A stretch of 64,000 nt of DNA from Pseudomonas putida (lineage in GTDB: Bacteria > Pseudomonadota > Gammaproteobacteria > Pseudomonadales > Pseudomonadaceae), in NCBI RefSeq assembly GCF_030159595.1, contig NZ_BSKJ01000006.1, positions 1-64,000 on the forward strand, read 5' to 3'. Below the pieces are notes generated by a model. It was not told the DNA's origin and made no database searches. It worked only from the letters and a program-made list of their open reading frames with translations. Positions 26,407 to 36,092 of the stretch are shown piece by piece. Made by a program: the position numbers and the translations under genes. The stretch's first letter is position 1; every line of letters begins with the position of its first letter.

Positions 26407-27582
26407 GTGCGTAGCCTGTTCACCCGTTTTTTCCAGCTTGAAGCCGCCAGCGGCCTGCTGCTGATCGCCGCCGCCGTACTGGCACTGGTCATCAACAACT
26501 CACCGCTTTCCTACCTGTACAGCGGCCTGCTCGACGTTCCCGTCGCCGTCCAGGTCGGCGCGCTGAACATCGCCAAGCCGTTGCTGCTATGGATCAACGA
26601 TGGCCTGATGGCTTTGTTCTTCCTGCTCATCGGCCTGGAGGTCAAGCGCGAAGTGGTCGACGGCCACCTCTCCAAGCCCTCCCAGGTCATCCTGCCGGCC
26701 ACAGCTGCCGTGGGCGGCATGGTGATTCCGGCGCTGCTCTACTGGTTCATCAACCGTGACAACCCGGCGGCCGTGGCAGGCTGGGCGATCCCCACCGCCA
26801 CCGATATCGCCTTCGCCCTTGGTGTACTGGCCCTGTTGGGCAAACGCGTGCCGGTGTCGCTGAAGTTGTTCCTGATGACCCTGGCGATCATCGACGACCT
26901 GGGTGCGATCATTGTCATCGCCCTGTTCTACTCCGGCACCCTGTCGAGCGTATCGCTGATGCTGGCTGCGGCCTGCCTGGTGGTACTGGTAGCGATGAAC
27001 CGGCTTGGCGTGGTCAAGCTTGGGCCGTACATGGTCGTTGGCCTGATCCTGTGGGTCTGTGTGCTCAAGAGTGGCGTGCATGCCACGCTGGCGGGTGTCG
27101 CCTTGGCCTTGTGCATCCCGCTGCGCACACGCAACGCCGAAACCTCGCCGCTGCTGTCCCTTGAACATGCTCTGCACCCTTGGGTCGCCTACGCCATCCT
27201 GCCGCTGTTCGCCTTCGCCAATGCGGGTGTTTCACTGGCAGGCATGACGGTAGAAAGCTTCACCCACCCTGTGCCGATGGGTATCGCGGTAGGCCTGCTG
27301 CTGGGCAAGACCGTAGGTGTATTTGGCCTGACATGGCTGGCGGTCAAGCTGCGCCTCGCCGCGTTACCCGCAGGTGCTGGCTGGGGGCAATTGCTGGGGG
27401 TGGCGATACTCTGCGGTATCGGCTTTACCATGAGCCTGTTCGTAGGCTCGCTCGCCTTTGTCCCGGGTAGCAGTGAGTACGCCGGCATGGACCGCATGGG
27501 CATTCTTACCGGCTCGTTCTTTGCCGCAGTGATCGGCTATGCCGTCACTGCCATGGCCAGCCGAAAAGCCAGCGCAGGCTGA
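26407..27582 (+). CDS. nhaA: Na+/H+ antiporter NhaA
   Basis: A 391-residue inner-membrane antiporter that expels Na+ in exchange for protons. About twelve hydrophobic helices are visible. The discontinuous-helix region reads [19 protein letters not shown] and the essential aspartate pair is in [13 protein letters not shown]. The length matches E. coli NhaA (388). The start is GTG at 26407, preceded by GGAG (26391-26394) at a rather long spacing. A terminator at 27600-27639 follows. Confidence 0.95.
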   Translation: MRSLFTRFFQLEAASGLLLIAAAVLALVINNSPLSYLYSGLLDVPVAVQVGALNIAKPLLLWINDGLMALFFLLIGLEVKREVVDGHLSKPSQVILPATAAVGGMVIPALLYWFINRDNPAAVAGWAIPTATDIAFALGVLALLGKRVPVSLKLFLMTLAIIDDLGAIIVIALFYSGTLSSVSLMLAAACLVVLVAMNRLGVVKLGPYMVVGLILWVCVLKSGVHATLAGVALALCIPLRTRNAETSPLLSLEHALHPWVAYAILPLFAFANAGVSLAGMTVESFTHPVPMGIAVGLLLGKTVGVFGLTWLAVKLRLAALPAGAGWGQLLGVAILCGIGFTMSLFVGSLAFVPGSSEYAGMDRMGILTGSFFAAVIGYAVTAMASRKASAG

Positions 27583-27599
27583 CTTCGTCTGTGCATGAA

Positions 27600-27639
27600 A
27601 AAACCCCGACTGGCAGGTGCCATGTCGGGGTTTTGTTTT
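27600..27639. terminator. bidirectional terminator between nhaA and the SlyB-like gene
   Basis: AAAACCCCGAC (27600-27610) and GTCGGGGTTTT (27624-27634) form an 11-bp stem followed by GTTTT on the plus strand and a run of A upstream, so it can end transcription from nhaA and from the converging gene at 27652. Confidence 0.85.
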
Positions 27640-27651
27640 ACTGTGCTACGG

Positions 27652-28116
27652 TCAGTGCGAAACGCGGCTGGTACCGTCAACCGTCATGATGCGCACGCGG
27701 TCGCCCACGCGGAAGATTTCGTTCTCCTGCACCGCCTGAACGTAGGCGCGCATGCTGCCATCGTCCTCACGCACGGTGATCTCGACACCCTGGGTGCGAG
27801 TCAGGCCTTCCTCGGCAGCGGACCCGGCCAGGCCACCGGCAACAGCACCGATAACCGCTGCCACGATGCTGCCACGGCCACCGCCTACGGCACTACCGGC
27901 CACGCCACCGACGATGGCGCCAGCGCCGCCGCCGATCGGGGTCTTGGTACCCTCGATCTTGACCGGACGCAGGGATTCGATGGTGCCCATGCGCACGGTT
28001 TGCACGCGGCGGGCCTCGTCACGGGAGTAGCTGTCACCGGTCAGGCTCGAGGCACAGCCCCCCAGCAGCAGCGACATGGTGGTAAAGGTCGCCACCAGCA
28101 AAGCGGATTTACGCAT
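27652..28116 (-). CDS. SlyB-like glycine-zipper outer-membrane lipoprotein
   Basis: A 154-residue lipoprotein: signal peptide MRKSALLVATFTTMSLLLGGC with lipobox LLGGC at residue 21. The middle is a glycine-zipper 2TM segment (GGGAGAIVGGVAGSAVGGG then IVAAVIGAVAGGLAGSAAEE), and the C-terminal domain (EITVREDDGSMRAYVQAVQENE, RVRIM) matches SlyB. Length equals E. coli SlyB (155), which stabilises outer-membrane proteins and LPS under envelope stress in that species. GGAG lies 11 nt before the ATG at 28116. Confidence 0.85.
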   Translation of the reverse strand: MRKSALLVATFTTMSLLLGGCASSLTGDSYSRDEARRVQTVRMGTIESLRPVKIEGTKTPIGGGAGAIVGGVAGSAVGGGRGSIVAAVIGAVAGGLAGSAAEEGLTRTQGVEITVREDDGSMRAYVQAVQENEIFRVGDRVRIMTVDGTSRVSH

Positions 28117-28263
28117 GGGTAAAGTCTCCATAAGTCAGGTGCTCATTAGACGCTGCACGTTGACGGCTGTCACGGTACAAACGTAATAAAATTGTTTTCA
28201 TTCAGCCGGGGTACAGCCTGCCGGGCTGTGTCGAAGGCCTTTCAAGTGAGACCAAGGATAGCC

Positions 28264-28497
28264 ATGGATTACTTCATCGTCGTGGTCACCACCGTTGCGG
28301 GGCTGTATTTCCATTGGTGGTTGTTTGTGCGCATGCGGCGCTGGATGGACCGTGACCTGGCGCTGTCATTGGCGGGGGCTGACGCGGGGAAGCGCGCGTA
28401 TATGCTACAGCGGCTGGAGCAAGCGCGGGTGGAGAAGGTGGGACGCAAGCAGTTGGCGGGGTGGTTGGAGCGAGAGGCTGCGGGGTATGTGGGGTAG
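28264..28497 (+). CDS. small membrane-anchored hypothetical protein, 77 aa
   Basis: A 77-residue protein with one N-terminal hydrophobic helix (YFIVVVTTVAGLYFHWWLFV) and a basic cytoplasmic tail (RMRRWMDRDLALSLAG..., KRAYMLQRLEQARVEKVGRKQ). The start ATG 28264 has AAGGA at good spacing and a terminator follows at 28510-28537. I do not recognise a family function. Confidence 0.7.
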   Translation: MDYFIVVVTTVAGLYFHWWLFVRMRRWMDRDLALSLAGADAGKRAYMLQRLEQARVEKVGRKQLAGWLEREAAGYVG

Positions 28498-28509
28498 CCT
28501 GGTCGAGTG

Positions 28510-28537
28510 TTGGGGCCGCTTTGCGGCCCCAATTTTT
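28510..28537. terminator. terminator between the 77-aa gene and pdxH
   Basis: TTGGGGCCGC - TTT - GCGGCCCCAA then TTTTT: a perfect 10-bp stem with a T run for the plus-strand gene. Its last base touches the pdxH stop on the other strand. Confidence 0.9.
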
Positions 28538-29184
28538 CAGGGTGCCAGCCGCTCGCGCTGCCATTGCCCATCAACCAGCCGATAGTTCAACCGATCATGC
28601 AGGCGGCTCGACCGCCCCTGCCAGAACTCGATGCGTTCGGGCAGCAAGCGGTACCCGCCCCAATGCTCCGGGCAATGCGGCTGAGTGTCGGAGAATCGCG
28701 CTTCGGTGGCCTTCACCAGGCCTTCCAGCTCTTCACGCCCAGCAATCACCCGGCTCTGTGGAGAGGCCCAGGCCCCAAGGCGGCTGCCCAGCGGGCGCAC
28801 CTGGTAGTAGTCATCCGACTCCTTGGCCGTGACCTTTTCCACCCGCCCTTCAATGCGCACCTGGCGCTCCAGCGCCGGCCAGAAGAAGGTCATGGCCGCA
28901 TAGGGGTTGGCTTGCAGTTGCTGGCCCTTGGCACTGTCGTAGTTGGTGAAGAAGGTGAAGCCACGCTCGTCGAGCCCCTTCAGCAGCAGTACACGGCAAT
29001 GCGGACGGCCTTCGCCGTCTACAGTGGCCAGGGTCATGGCGTTGGCTTCCACCGGTACCTGCTCGGTTTTCACCGCATCGGCAAACCACTGGTGAAACAG
29101 GGCGAACGGCTCCCCCGGCGCCTGGGCTTCGGCCAGGCCATCACGGGTATAGTCGCGGCGCATATCGGCCAGGGATTGGGTCAT
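28537..29184 (-). CDS. pdxH: pyridoxamine 5'-phosphate oxidase PdxH
   Basis: A 215-residue FMN enzyme that oxidises pyridoxamine or pyridoxine 5'-phosphate to PLP. FMN-binding blocks are [20 protein letters not shown] and the substrate-binding C-terminus RLHDRLNYR with LAP end, as in E. coli PdxH (218 aa). ATG at 29184 gives the standard family N-terminus [12 protein letters not shown]. The OmpA lipoprotein gene ends-on upstream on the same strand, 18 nt away, so they may be co-transcribed. Confidence 0.96.
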   Translation of the reverse strand: MTQSLADMRRDYTRDGLAEAQAPGEPFALFHQWFADAVKTEQVPVEANAMTLATVDGEGRPHCRVLLLKGLDERGFTFFTNYDSAKGQQLQANPYAAMTFFWPALERQVRIEGRVEKVTAKESDDYYQVRPLGSRLGAWASPQSRVIAGREELEGLVKATEARFSDTQPHCPEHWGGYRLLPERIEFWQGRSSRLHDRLNYRLVDGQWQRERLAP

Positions 29185-29202
29185 TACTGCGTTCCTTGAC
29201 GA

Positions 29203-30180
29203 TCAGTTGGTCTTCGCAGGGCTGTTGGCAGCTACTTTCTTGTCAGCAGTAGCTTTCTTGGCGGCAGGCTTTACTGGCGCGGCTTTTTTCTTGGCCGTGG
29301 CCTTGGCAGGGGCCTTGGCCTTGGCTACCGGCTTCTTCACCACAGGTTTCTTCGCTGCTGGCTTTTCGGCAGGCTTGGCGGCGGGTGCCTTGGCATCCTG
29401 CACCGCAACCATCGACGCCGGCGCAGGTGCCGGGGCGGCCTGCTGGTACTTGGCCAGCAATGCAACCATGGTGTTCTGCGGGGTCAGCAACATTTCAACA
29501 CGGCGGTTCAAGGCACGGCCTTCAGCGCTGTCGTTGGCGGCACGCGGCATGACCGAACCCATGCCCTTGAGGGTCAGGCGATCACGCTGCAGGCCGCTGA
29601 GGCGGAAGATGGCCGATACCGAAGCGGCGCGTTCCAGGCTGAGCTTCTGGTTGGCGGCAGCAACACCGCTGCTGTCGGCGTGGCCGAGCACCAGCACGGC
29701 AGTCTTGGGGTCACCTTCGACGGTCTTGGCTACCCGAGTGATCGGGCCGAGGGTCATTGGCAGCAGCATATTCGGGCGGTCAGGGTTGTACGAGCTGTCT
29801 ACCGGCAGGGTTACCGCCAGCACATTGTCGCGGCGCTCCAACTCCAGCTTGCTGTCCTTGATGGCTTCGCGCAGCTTGGGCTCGTACTCGTCCAGCCAGG
29901 CCTGGGTGGCCTTCTGGTCGATTTTCGGCACCACGGGCCCCTTGGCTTGCTTGTCGTCACCGCCGAACGGCCACCACCAGCGGCTGGCGCTTTCGGACTT
30001 GGCGTCGGCCTTGGCCACGTTTTCAGTGACGGCTGCCTTCACTTCCTGCTCGGCGACCTTGTCCGAACCGAAAGGCCACCAGCTGGAGCCACCTTCCTTG
30101 GAGCCGTCCGGGGAGTGACTGGCGCAGCCGGTAACGGCGGTCAGGCACAGGGCGAGTGCTAAGGTTTTATGTGAAGACAT
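29203..30180 (-). CDS. OmpA-family lipoprotein with Lys/Ala/Pro-rich tail
   Basis: A 325-residue outer-membrane lipoprotein. The signal ends in lipobox AVTGC (Cys near residue 19). Two short aromatic blocks follow (SSWWPFGSDK, SRWWWPFGGDDK). The peptidoglycan-binding OmpA domain covers about residues 125-235, with VLVLGHADSSG and ALNRRVEMLL. The last ~85 residues are low-complexity, made of repeated KPA, AAKK, VKKP and KAPAK units resembling the tail of histone H1-like AlgP. Start ATG 30180 places the signal peptide at the N-terminus. Confidence 0.82.
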   Translation of the reverse strand: MSSHKTLALALCLTAVTGCASHSPDGSKEGGSSWWPFGSDKVAEQEVKAAVTENVAKADAKSESASRWWWPFGGDDKQAKGPVVPKIDQKATQAWLDEYEPKLREAIKDSKLELERRDNVLAVTLPVDSSYNPDRPNMLLPMTLGPITRVAKTVEGDPKTAVLVLGHADSSGVAAANQKLSLERAASVSAIFRLSGLQRDRLTLKGMGSVMPRAANDSAEGRALNRRVEMLLTPQNTMVALLAKYQQAAPAPAPASMVAVQDAKAPAAKPAEKPAAKKPVVKKPVAKAKAPAKATAKKKAAPVKPAAKKATADKKVAANSPAKTN

Positions 30181-30279
30181 CAGCGATACACCATGAAATA
30201 GAAAGAAAATTTGCCAACGCACTTCAGGCGTTGGCATTGAGGATAGTCAAAGGGGTGGGGCAATACCCGCGTTACCCGA

Positions 30280-31425
30280 TCAAAGGCAACTGGCAAGAAC
30301 ACGTACCAGTTTCTGGGCGCGCGGGTCCATCAGCACATAAGGGCCAAGGGTGTTGACCACAAAACCAAAGGCCACATCGTGCTCCGGGTCGGCGAAACCG
30401 ACCGAACCACCGGCACCGGGGTGACCAAAGGCACGGGCGCCGAGGCCGAAGGTGGCATTGGCCACATCAGGTTGATCGAGCATGCAGCCCAGGCCGAACC
30501 GGGTCTGGGTGAGCAAGGTGCGGTCCTGGCCAAGGCTGTGCTCGCGGGTCAGTTCATCAAGCAATTCGGATTCGAGCAGGCTGCCGTCCAGCAACCCGGC
30601 ATAGAAGCCCGCCAGGCTGCGCGCATTGCCATGGCCATTGGCCGCCGGCTGCTGCATACGCCGCCATTCCGGCTTGTTGGTGCTGGTCAGGATCGCTGGC
30701 GGGTTGGTGAAGGCGCGGGTCGACAGCGCCTCGGGCTCACGCATGGTTACCTGCAGCAAACGCTGCGCTGCGGCATCCCCAGCGTTGCCCTTGCCACGGG
30801 CAATATGCGCCACGCGGTGGAATTCTTCATCTGCCAGGCCAACATGGAAGTCCAGCCCAAGCGGGCGGGCGGTGCGGGCCACGATCGAGTCGCCGGGGCC
30901 ACGGCCATCGGCGCGGCGAATCAGTTCACCGATCAGCCAACCGTAGGTAATGGCGGCATAACCGTGTTCGCTTCCGGGCGTCCACCACGGCGTTTCGGCC
31001 GCCAAGGCATCGACCATGGCCTGCCAGTCATACAGGGCTTCGGCTGGCAGCAGTTCACGGATGGCAGGCAGGCCGGCACGGTGGCTAAGCAGTTGGCGCA
31101 AGGTGATCGACTGTTTACCCGCCTGGGCAAACTCGGGCCAGTACTTGGCCACTGGTGCATCGAGGGCCAGCTTGCCCTCGCCTACCAGTTGCAGGGCGGT
31201 AACGGCGGTGAACGTCTTGGTACAGGAAAACAGGTTGGCGATGGTGTCGCTGTGCCAGGCCTGCTGGCCATCCTTGTCAGCACTGCCGGCCCACAGATCG
31301 ACGACGGTTTCGCCACCGACCTGGATGCACAGCGCAGCGCCACGCTCCTGGGGATCATCGAACAGCGCGGCAAAGGCCTCGCGCACGGCTTCGAACTTCA
31401 GCTCATAGTGACCCTGGATCTGCAC
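30280..31425 (-). CDS. serine hydrolase, class C beta-lactamase/EstB family
   Basis: A 381-residue esterase-type serine hydrolase. The nucleophile motif SCTK (SxxK) lies near residue 67, the Tyr motif is YAAITYGWL near 160, and the third element appears as HPGAGG in place of the beta-lactamase KTG, as in EstB-type carboxylesterases. There is no clear signal peptide, so it is probably cytoplasmic. It more likely cleaves esters than beta-lactams; the natural substrate is unknown. Confidence 0.85.
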   Translation of the reverse strand: MQIQGHYELKFEAVREAFAALFDDPQERGAALCIQVGGETVVDLWAGSADKDGQQAWHSDTIANLFSCTKTFTAVTALQLVGEGKLALDAPVAKYWPEFAQAGKQSITLRQLLSHRAGLPAIRELLPAEALYDWQAMVDALAAETPWWTPGSEHGYAAITYGWLIGELIRRADGRGPGDSIVARTARPLGLDFHVGLADEEFHRVAHIARGKGNAGDAAAQRLLQVTMREPEALSTRAFTNPPAILTSTNKPEWRRMQQPAANGHGNARSLAGFYAGLLDGSLLESELLDELTREHSLGQDRTLLTQTRFGLGCMLDQPDVANATFGLGARAFGHPGAGGSVGFADPEHDVAFGFVVNTLGPYVLMDPRAQKLVRVLASCL

Positions 31426-31534
31426 CCGCTGTACCCCGTACGACCATGTTCAAAAAAGGTGTGCATTGTTTCAGTAGTTGGGTGTTTTGCAAACTGGCTT
31501 GGGCCAAATGGTCGCGACGAACGGTAGCCCGTAC

Positions 31535-33769
31535 TCAGGGCGCCGGCTTTTCAAGCTGGGCGCGCAATTGGCTCACGGCCTGCAGGTTGCTCTTGCGCAC
31601 AGCGTCGACAAACCCCGGGTACGGCATATCAGTGATCGCCACCAGCCCCAGGTGCCCGTTCTCACCATCGAGCAGGCGACCGCTAGCCGGCTGATCGAGG
31701 TACTGGAACCAGTGAGCGCCCACAATCATCGGCTGCGCCAGGGCCGCCTTGAGGAAGTTGCCATAGGCCGGGCCTCGATCCTCTTCCCGTGCCACCTCCA
31801 GCGGCCCTGGCCAGAACGGCCCACGATCGCGCGAACCGAACTGGAACTCGGACACCAGCACCGGTTTGTCCAGCTCGGCCAGGCGGGCGAAGTCGTAGCC
31901 GTCCTGCGGCTTGAGGGTATAGAAGTTGAAGCTGAGTACATCGCAGAATTCGGCACAGGCCTTGACCGCCTCCGGCGTGCTGACCGCATAGCGGCCACCC
32001 AGCAGCAGGTGATTGGGGGCATGCCACTTCAACGAGTCGGCAATGGTCTTGAAATAAGTATCGGCAAACACCTGCTGGAAGTGCTGGTAGTCGCGCTCGA
32101 TTTCCGGGTGCTCCGGGTTGGGCAGCGGTGCCTCGAAGCCCGGGTCTTCCATCAGCTCCCAAGCGGTCAGTTCGATGCCCCAGGCCTTGGACAACCCCTC
32201 CTGGTTACGGTACTTGTCGCGCAACTGCTTGAGGAAGGCGCGCTTGGCCGGCACGTCGGTGGTCAGGCGCAAGGTCCCATAGGCCAAGCCATAACGGGCC
32301 TTGGGGTCGTTACCGGGGGCAGCCCAGGCCAACTCGTTGTCAGCAAAGTAGCCAATCAGCCAAGGGTCGTCGCGGTGATCGCGGGCGGCAATGGCCACGG
32401 CGCGTTCTGTAGCCATGGCAAAACGTGGGTCGAACGGGTCGGGCATACTGCCCCACCAGTCCATGCCGGTACTGATGCTGGCGTAGTCACCCACGATCGA
32501 CAGCGGCAAGGTGTAGGGCATACGTCTGGCCTGGCCCAGGGCAGGCTCGCTCCAGTTGCCGACCGTATTGAAGCCCCAAGCTTGCAAACGGTCGAGCGCA
32601 TGCGCCTGCCAGCGGGCATTATCCACTACCAGCGCAGGGCAGTCAGCTGGCTGCCCTTCCACCACCGGCGGGCAGGGTTTACCGTAGGTGCGCTGCAGGT
32701 TGGCAGCATAGAAATCGAACCAGCGCCCTTGCTTGAAGTTGCGCCCTTGCGATGAGGCATTGCCATCGTCGTTGTTGCCTTCGCCATAGAACGCGGCCAG
32801 TGCATCGCCCTCACCCGGCAATGCCTTGAACATGCCTTCACGGCCGGCGACATAAGTACGCCCGCCGTCTGCCGCTATCGCATTTACCCCCAGTGAATAG
32901 AACGGGTGCCCCTCGGGCGTTACGAGGTACCAGCGGCCATCACGCTTTTCGGTGCGGAAGAACCCTTTGGCCTCGAACGCCGGCCCGGCGACAAGCCCGC
33001 CGTAGCCGTCCAGTTGCTGCTTGCCACGCTCCGCCAGCCAGCCCTTGAGCTGTTGCTGCTCGCGCGCATCGGCTGCCTTGAGTTGCTCGTCATTGGCAAC
33101 CTTCTCGGGCCAGTTGGCGCGGGTGGACTGGCCATAGGCATCGATCAGTTCGTGGTAGGCAGCCTTATAGGCCTGGTCGTCATCCTGGATGCCCACCCGC
33201 TCGATCAGCAGGTTCTGCGCCACCTTGGGGTTGGGGATGCTCAGGCTGACCGAGGCCACCTGTTTGAGGTCAACCGCGCCAGCGCTGCTGGTCAGTAGCA
33301 GGCGCTGGCCGCCATGGTTCCAGGGCATGGGAGGGCCGGCGCGCATGCCCTGGCTCAACGGCGAACTGGCCGTCAGTGGCACCATCACGGTTTGCGCAGG
33401 GCCGGCCGGCAGGTCAATGCGGCTGGTCAAGGTGCGGCCATCGCTGCCTTGCACCGTCACATCCACCGTCAGCGCCCAGTCCATGGCACTTTGCAGGCGC
33501 AAGGTGAGGAACTGCCCGGCAGACCAGTCCCACGCCCCCCCTTGCGGGCTCAGGCGCAAGGTAGGCCGCTCAGCCGGGTTGAACACCACACGCCTCAACA
33601 CCTCGCCCTCGGCCGTCTGCTCCGCGTTGTACTGCGGCATGCCGGCATCCTCGGTCGCCACATTGACCACCGAGGCCGGGCGCACGAAGCTGAACAGCGT
33701 CTGCTGCCCAGCCAGCAAGGGCGAGCTGAACAACAGGGCGAAAATGGCAGGCAGGGTATGGCGGACCAT
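31535..33769 (-). CDS. exported glycoside hydrolase, GH50 agarase-like
   Basis: A 744-residue secreted enzyme. Signal peptide MVRHTLPAIFALLFSSPLLAG, then a beta-rich region (about 60-200) like a carbohydrate-binding jelly roll, then a TIM-barrel catalytic domain (about 290-730). Clan GH-A features are FYSLGVNA, FNTVGNWSEP, the acid/base candidate in GYFADNELAW and the nucleophile candidate in PVLVSEFQFGSRDRG. This combination is like GH50 beta-agarases, but the substrate here is unproven. AAGGAG lies 12 nt before ATG 33769. It follows dinG on the same strand after 80 nt. Confidence 0.75.
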   Translation of the reverse strand: MVRHTLPAIFALLFSSPLLAGQQTLFSFVRPASVVNVATEDAGMPQYNAEQTAEGEVLRRVVFNPAERPTLRLSPQGGAWDWSAGQFLTLRLQSAMDWALTVDVTVQGSDGRTLTSRIDLPAGPAQTVMVPLTASSPLSQGMRAGPPMPWNHGGQRLLLTSSAGAVDLKQVASVSLSIPNPKVAQNLLIERVGIQDDDQAYKAAYHELIDAYGQSTRANWPEKVANDEQLKAADAREQQQLKGWLAERGKQQLDGYGGLVAGPAFEAKGFFRTEKRDGRWYLVTPEGHPFYSLGVNAIAADGGRTYVAGREGMFKALPGEGDALAAFYGEGNNDDGNASSQGRNFKQGRWFDFYAANLQRTYGKPCPPVVEGQPADCPALVVDNARWQAHALDRLQAWGFNTVGNWSEPALGQARRMPYTLPLSIVGDYASISTGMDWWGSMPDPFDPRFAMATERAVAIAARDHRDDPWLIGYFADNELAWAAPGNDPKARYGLAYGTLRLTTDVPAKRAFLKQLRDKYRNQEGLSKAWGIELTAWELMEDPGFEAPLPNPEHPEIERDYQHFQQVFADTYFKTIADSLKWHAPNHLLLGGRYAVSTPEAVKACAEFCDVLSFNFYTLKPQDGYDFARLAELDKPVLVSEFQFGSRDRGPFWPGPLEVAREEDRGPAYGNFLKAALAQPMIVGAHWFQYLDQPASGRLLDGENGHLGLVAITDMPYPGFVDAVRKSNLQAVSQLRAQLEKPAP

Positions 33770-33849
33770 AAGGCTGGGGCTCTCCTTCAGAGCCCAGATG
33801 GGCCCAAGACTGAGTAATGGACAACGCACCGGAGCAAGTGCTCCGGCAG

Positions 33850-35994
33850 TCAGGAAATCTCCCGCCGGAACGGCGGCAGCGCATTGAGAATAGCCTTGCC
33901 GTAGCGTTGGGTGACCAAGCGCCGGTCAAGCAAGGTGATGACGCCACGATCCTGCTCGGTACGCAGCAGACGGCCACAGGCCTGGATCAGTTTCAGCGAG
34001 GCGTCAGGCACGGCAATTTCCATGAACGGGTTGCCGCCGCGAGCCTCGATCCACTCCGACAAAGCGGCTTCCACCGGGTCGTCGGGCACGGAGAAAGGAA
34101 TTTTGGCGATGACCACATGCTCGCAGTACGCCCCCGGCAGATCGACACCTTCGGCAAAGCTGGCCAGGCCGAACAACACACTGTGCTGGCCATCATCGAC
34201 CCGTGCCTTGTGCTTGTTCAGGGTTTCCTGCTTGGACAGGTTGCCCTGGATCAGCACCAGCTTGCGCCAGTCACGGTCCAGGCCGTCGAACACATCCTGC
34301 ATCTGCTTGCGTGACGAGAACAGCACCAGCGCGCCACGAGCATCTTCGACGATGTTCGGCAGCTCACGGATGATCGCCGCCGTGTGCGCCGCTGCATCGC
34401 GGGGGTCGGCCTGCAGGTCGGGGACGCGCAGCAAGCCGGCATCGCCATGCACGAACGGGCTGGGCACCACACAGGTGACCGCATCACGCGGCAAACCCGA
34501 GCGCATGCGGAAGCGGTCGAACTTGCCCAGCGCGGTCAATGTCGCCGAGGTCACCAGCGCGCCGTGGGCCACGCTCCACAGGCTGCGACGCAGCATTTCT
34601 GCGGCAAGGATGGGGCTGGCGTTGACTTCGATGTCGAACATCGCACCGCTCTCGGCCAACGTCAGCCAGCGAGCCATGGGCGGGCTGTCTTCCGGGTCTT
34701 CGGCGGTAAAGGCCGTCCACAGCTCCCAGTTACCCTGGGCGCGGGTGACCAGGCTGCCGAACAACGGGTACCACTCCTCGGCCTGGTGGCTGGCGATGCC
34801 AATGTTGACCTCGCCGTCCATGCCTTCCTTCAGCAGGTCGGCCAGGCGGGTGAACAGGTCGTTGAGGCGGGCAAAGCCCTTTTTCAGCTCGATGCCCACC
34901 TCGCGGATCTGTTCCGGCACCACGCCGCCCTCGAAGCGGTAACGCGGGCGTTCGCGGCCTTCGGTGTCCTCGCTGGGACGGAAGTCCGCAACCTGCTCGC
35001 ACAGGGTGAACATGAACTGCTGCTGGGTGCGCACTTCCCGCGCCAGCTCGGGGACCTGCTCGATGTACTTGCCCAAGTCGCCGGGCAGCGGGTGCTGGGC
35101 CAGCAGTTTGGTCAGGTTCTTGGCCGTTTGTTCCAGCCAGTCGGACGTGGAGCGCAGGCGCGAATAGTGGGCGAAATGGCCAATGGCCTTGTCTGGCAGG
35201 TGGTGGCCTTCGTCGAACACATACATCGTGTCGCGCGGGTCGGGCAACACTGCGCCGCCACCCAGCGCCAGGTCGGCCAGCACCATGTCGTGGTTGGTGA
35301 CGATCACGTCGACCTTGCCCATGCCTTCACGCGCCTTGTAGAACACGCACTGCTGGAAGTTCGGGCAGTGGCGGCCGGTGCACTGGCTGTGGTCGGTGGT
35401 CAGGCGTGCCCAGTCCTGGTCTTCCAGCGCCTCGGGCCAGCTGTCACGGTCACCGTCCCAGCGATTGCCGGCAAGCTTCTCGATCATGCTGTTGAACAGC
35501 TTCTGGGTGCGCTCGTCGACTTCGATGTGGAAGCCTTCTTCCTCGAACAACTGGGCAGTGGCCGACTGGGCGTGGCCCTCCTGCAACAGGATGTCGAGCT
35601 TGGACAGGCACAGGTAGCGGCCACGGCCCTTGGCCAAGGCGAAGCTGAAGTTGAGCCCGCTGTTGCGCATCAGGTCGGGCAAGTCCTTGAAGACGATCTG
35701 CTCCTGCAGGGCCACGGTCGCGGTGGCGATGACCAGGCGCTTGCCGGCGGCTTTGGCCGCTGGAATGGCCGCCAGGCTGTAGGCCACCGTCTTGCCGGTA
35801 CCGGTGCCTGCCTCAACTGCCACCACGGCAGGCTCGCCGGCACGGCGTCCTTCATCGTCGCAGGCGATGTCGCCAAGCACCTTGGCCACCTCGGCGATCA
35901 TCAGGCGCTGGCCATAGCGAGGCTTGAGGCTCTTGGCTTCGAGAAAACGCGAGTACGCGCCCTGGATGGTGGCTTTGAGTTCGGTGCTGATCAT
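33850..35994 (-). CDS. dinG: ATP-dependent DNA helicase DinG
   Basis: A 714-residue XPD-like 5'-3' helicase that unwinds R-loops and D-loops. Walker A EAGTGTGKT is at residues 61-69, the Fe-S cluster cysteines are C129, C205, C210 and C216, the Walker B box is DEGHH, and motif VI lies in QACGRLLRTEQDRG. Length matches E. coli DinG (716). The start at 35994 is the first ATG; a TTG nine bases upstream is possible. Confidence 0.95.
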   Translation of the reverse strand: MISTELKATIQGAYSRFLEAKSLKPRYGQRLMIAEVAKVLGDIACDDEGRRAGEPAVVAVEAGTGTGKTVAYSLAAIPAAKAAGKRLVIATATVALQEQIVFKDLPDLMRNSGLNFSFALAKGRGRYLCLSKLDILLQEGHAQSATAQLFEEEGFHIEVDERTQKLFNSMIEKLAGNRWDGDRDSWPEALEDQDWARLTTDHSQCTGRHCPNFQQCVFYKAREGMGKVDVIVTNHDMVLADLALGGGAVLPDPRDTMYVFDEGHHLPDKAIGHFAHYSRLRSTSDWLEQTAKNLTKLLAQHPLPGDLGKYIEQVPELAREVRTQQQFMFTLCEQVADFRPSEDTEGRERPRYRFEGGVVPEQIREVGIELKKGFARLNDLFTRLADLLKEGMDGEVNIGIASHQAEEWYPLFGSLVTRAQGNWELWTAFTAEDPEDSPPMARWLTLAESGAMFDIEVNASPILAAEMLRRSLWSVAHGALVTSATLTALGKFDRFRMRSGLPRDAVTCVVPSPFVHGDAGLLRVPDLQADPRDAAAHTAAIIRELPNIVEDARGALVLFSSRKQMQDVFDGLDRDWRKLVLIQGNLSKQETLNKHKARVDDGQHSVLFGLASFAEGVDLPGAYCEHVVIAKIPFSVPDDPVEAALSEWIEARGGNPFMEIAVPDASLKLIQACGRLLRTEQDRGVITLLDRRLVTQRYGKAILNALPPFRREIS

Positions 35995-36092
35995 GGTCTG
36001 CAAGTGCCCGGAGGGCTGGATATATTTTCAGTGTTTCGTATGGGGCGGCTATCATACCCCGCTATTGCCCTTTATGCCGCACGGAGATCCGG

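Noticed and set aside
30280..31425. Antibiotic-resistance beta-lactamase
   Set aside because: The SxxK motif is there but the third motif is HPGAGG instead of KTG and there is no signal peptide, which fits an EstB-type esterase.
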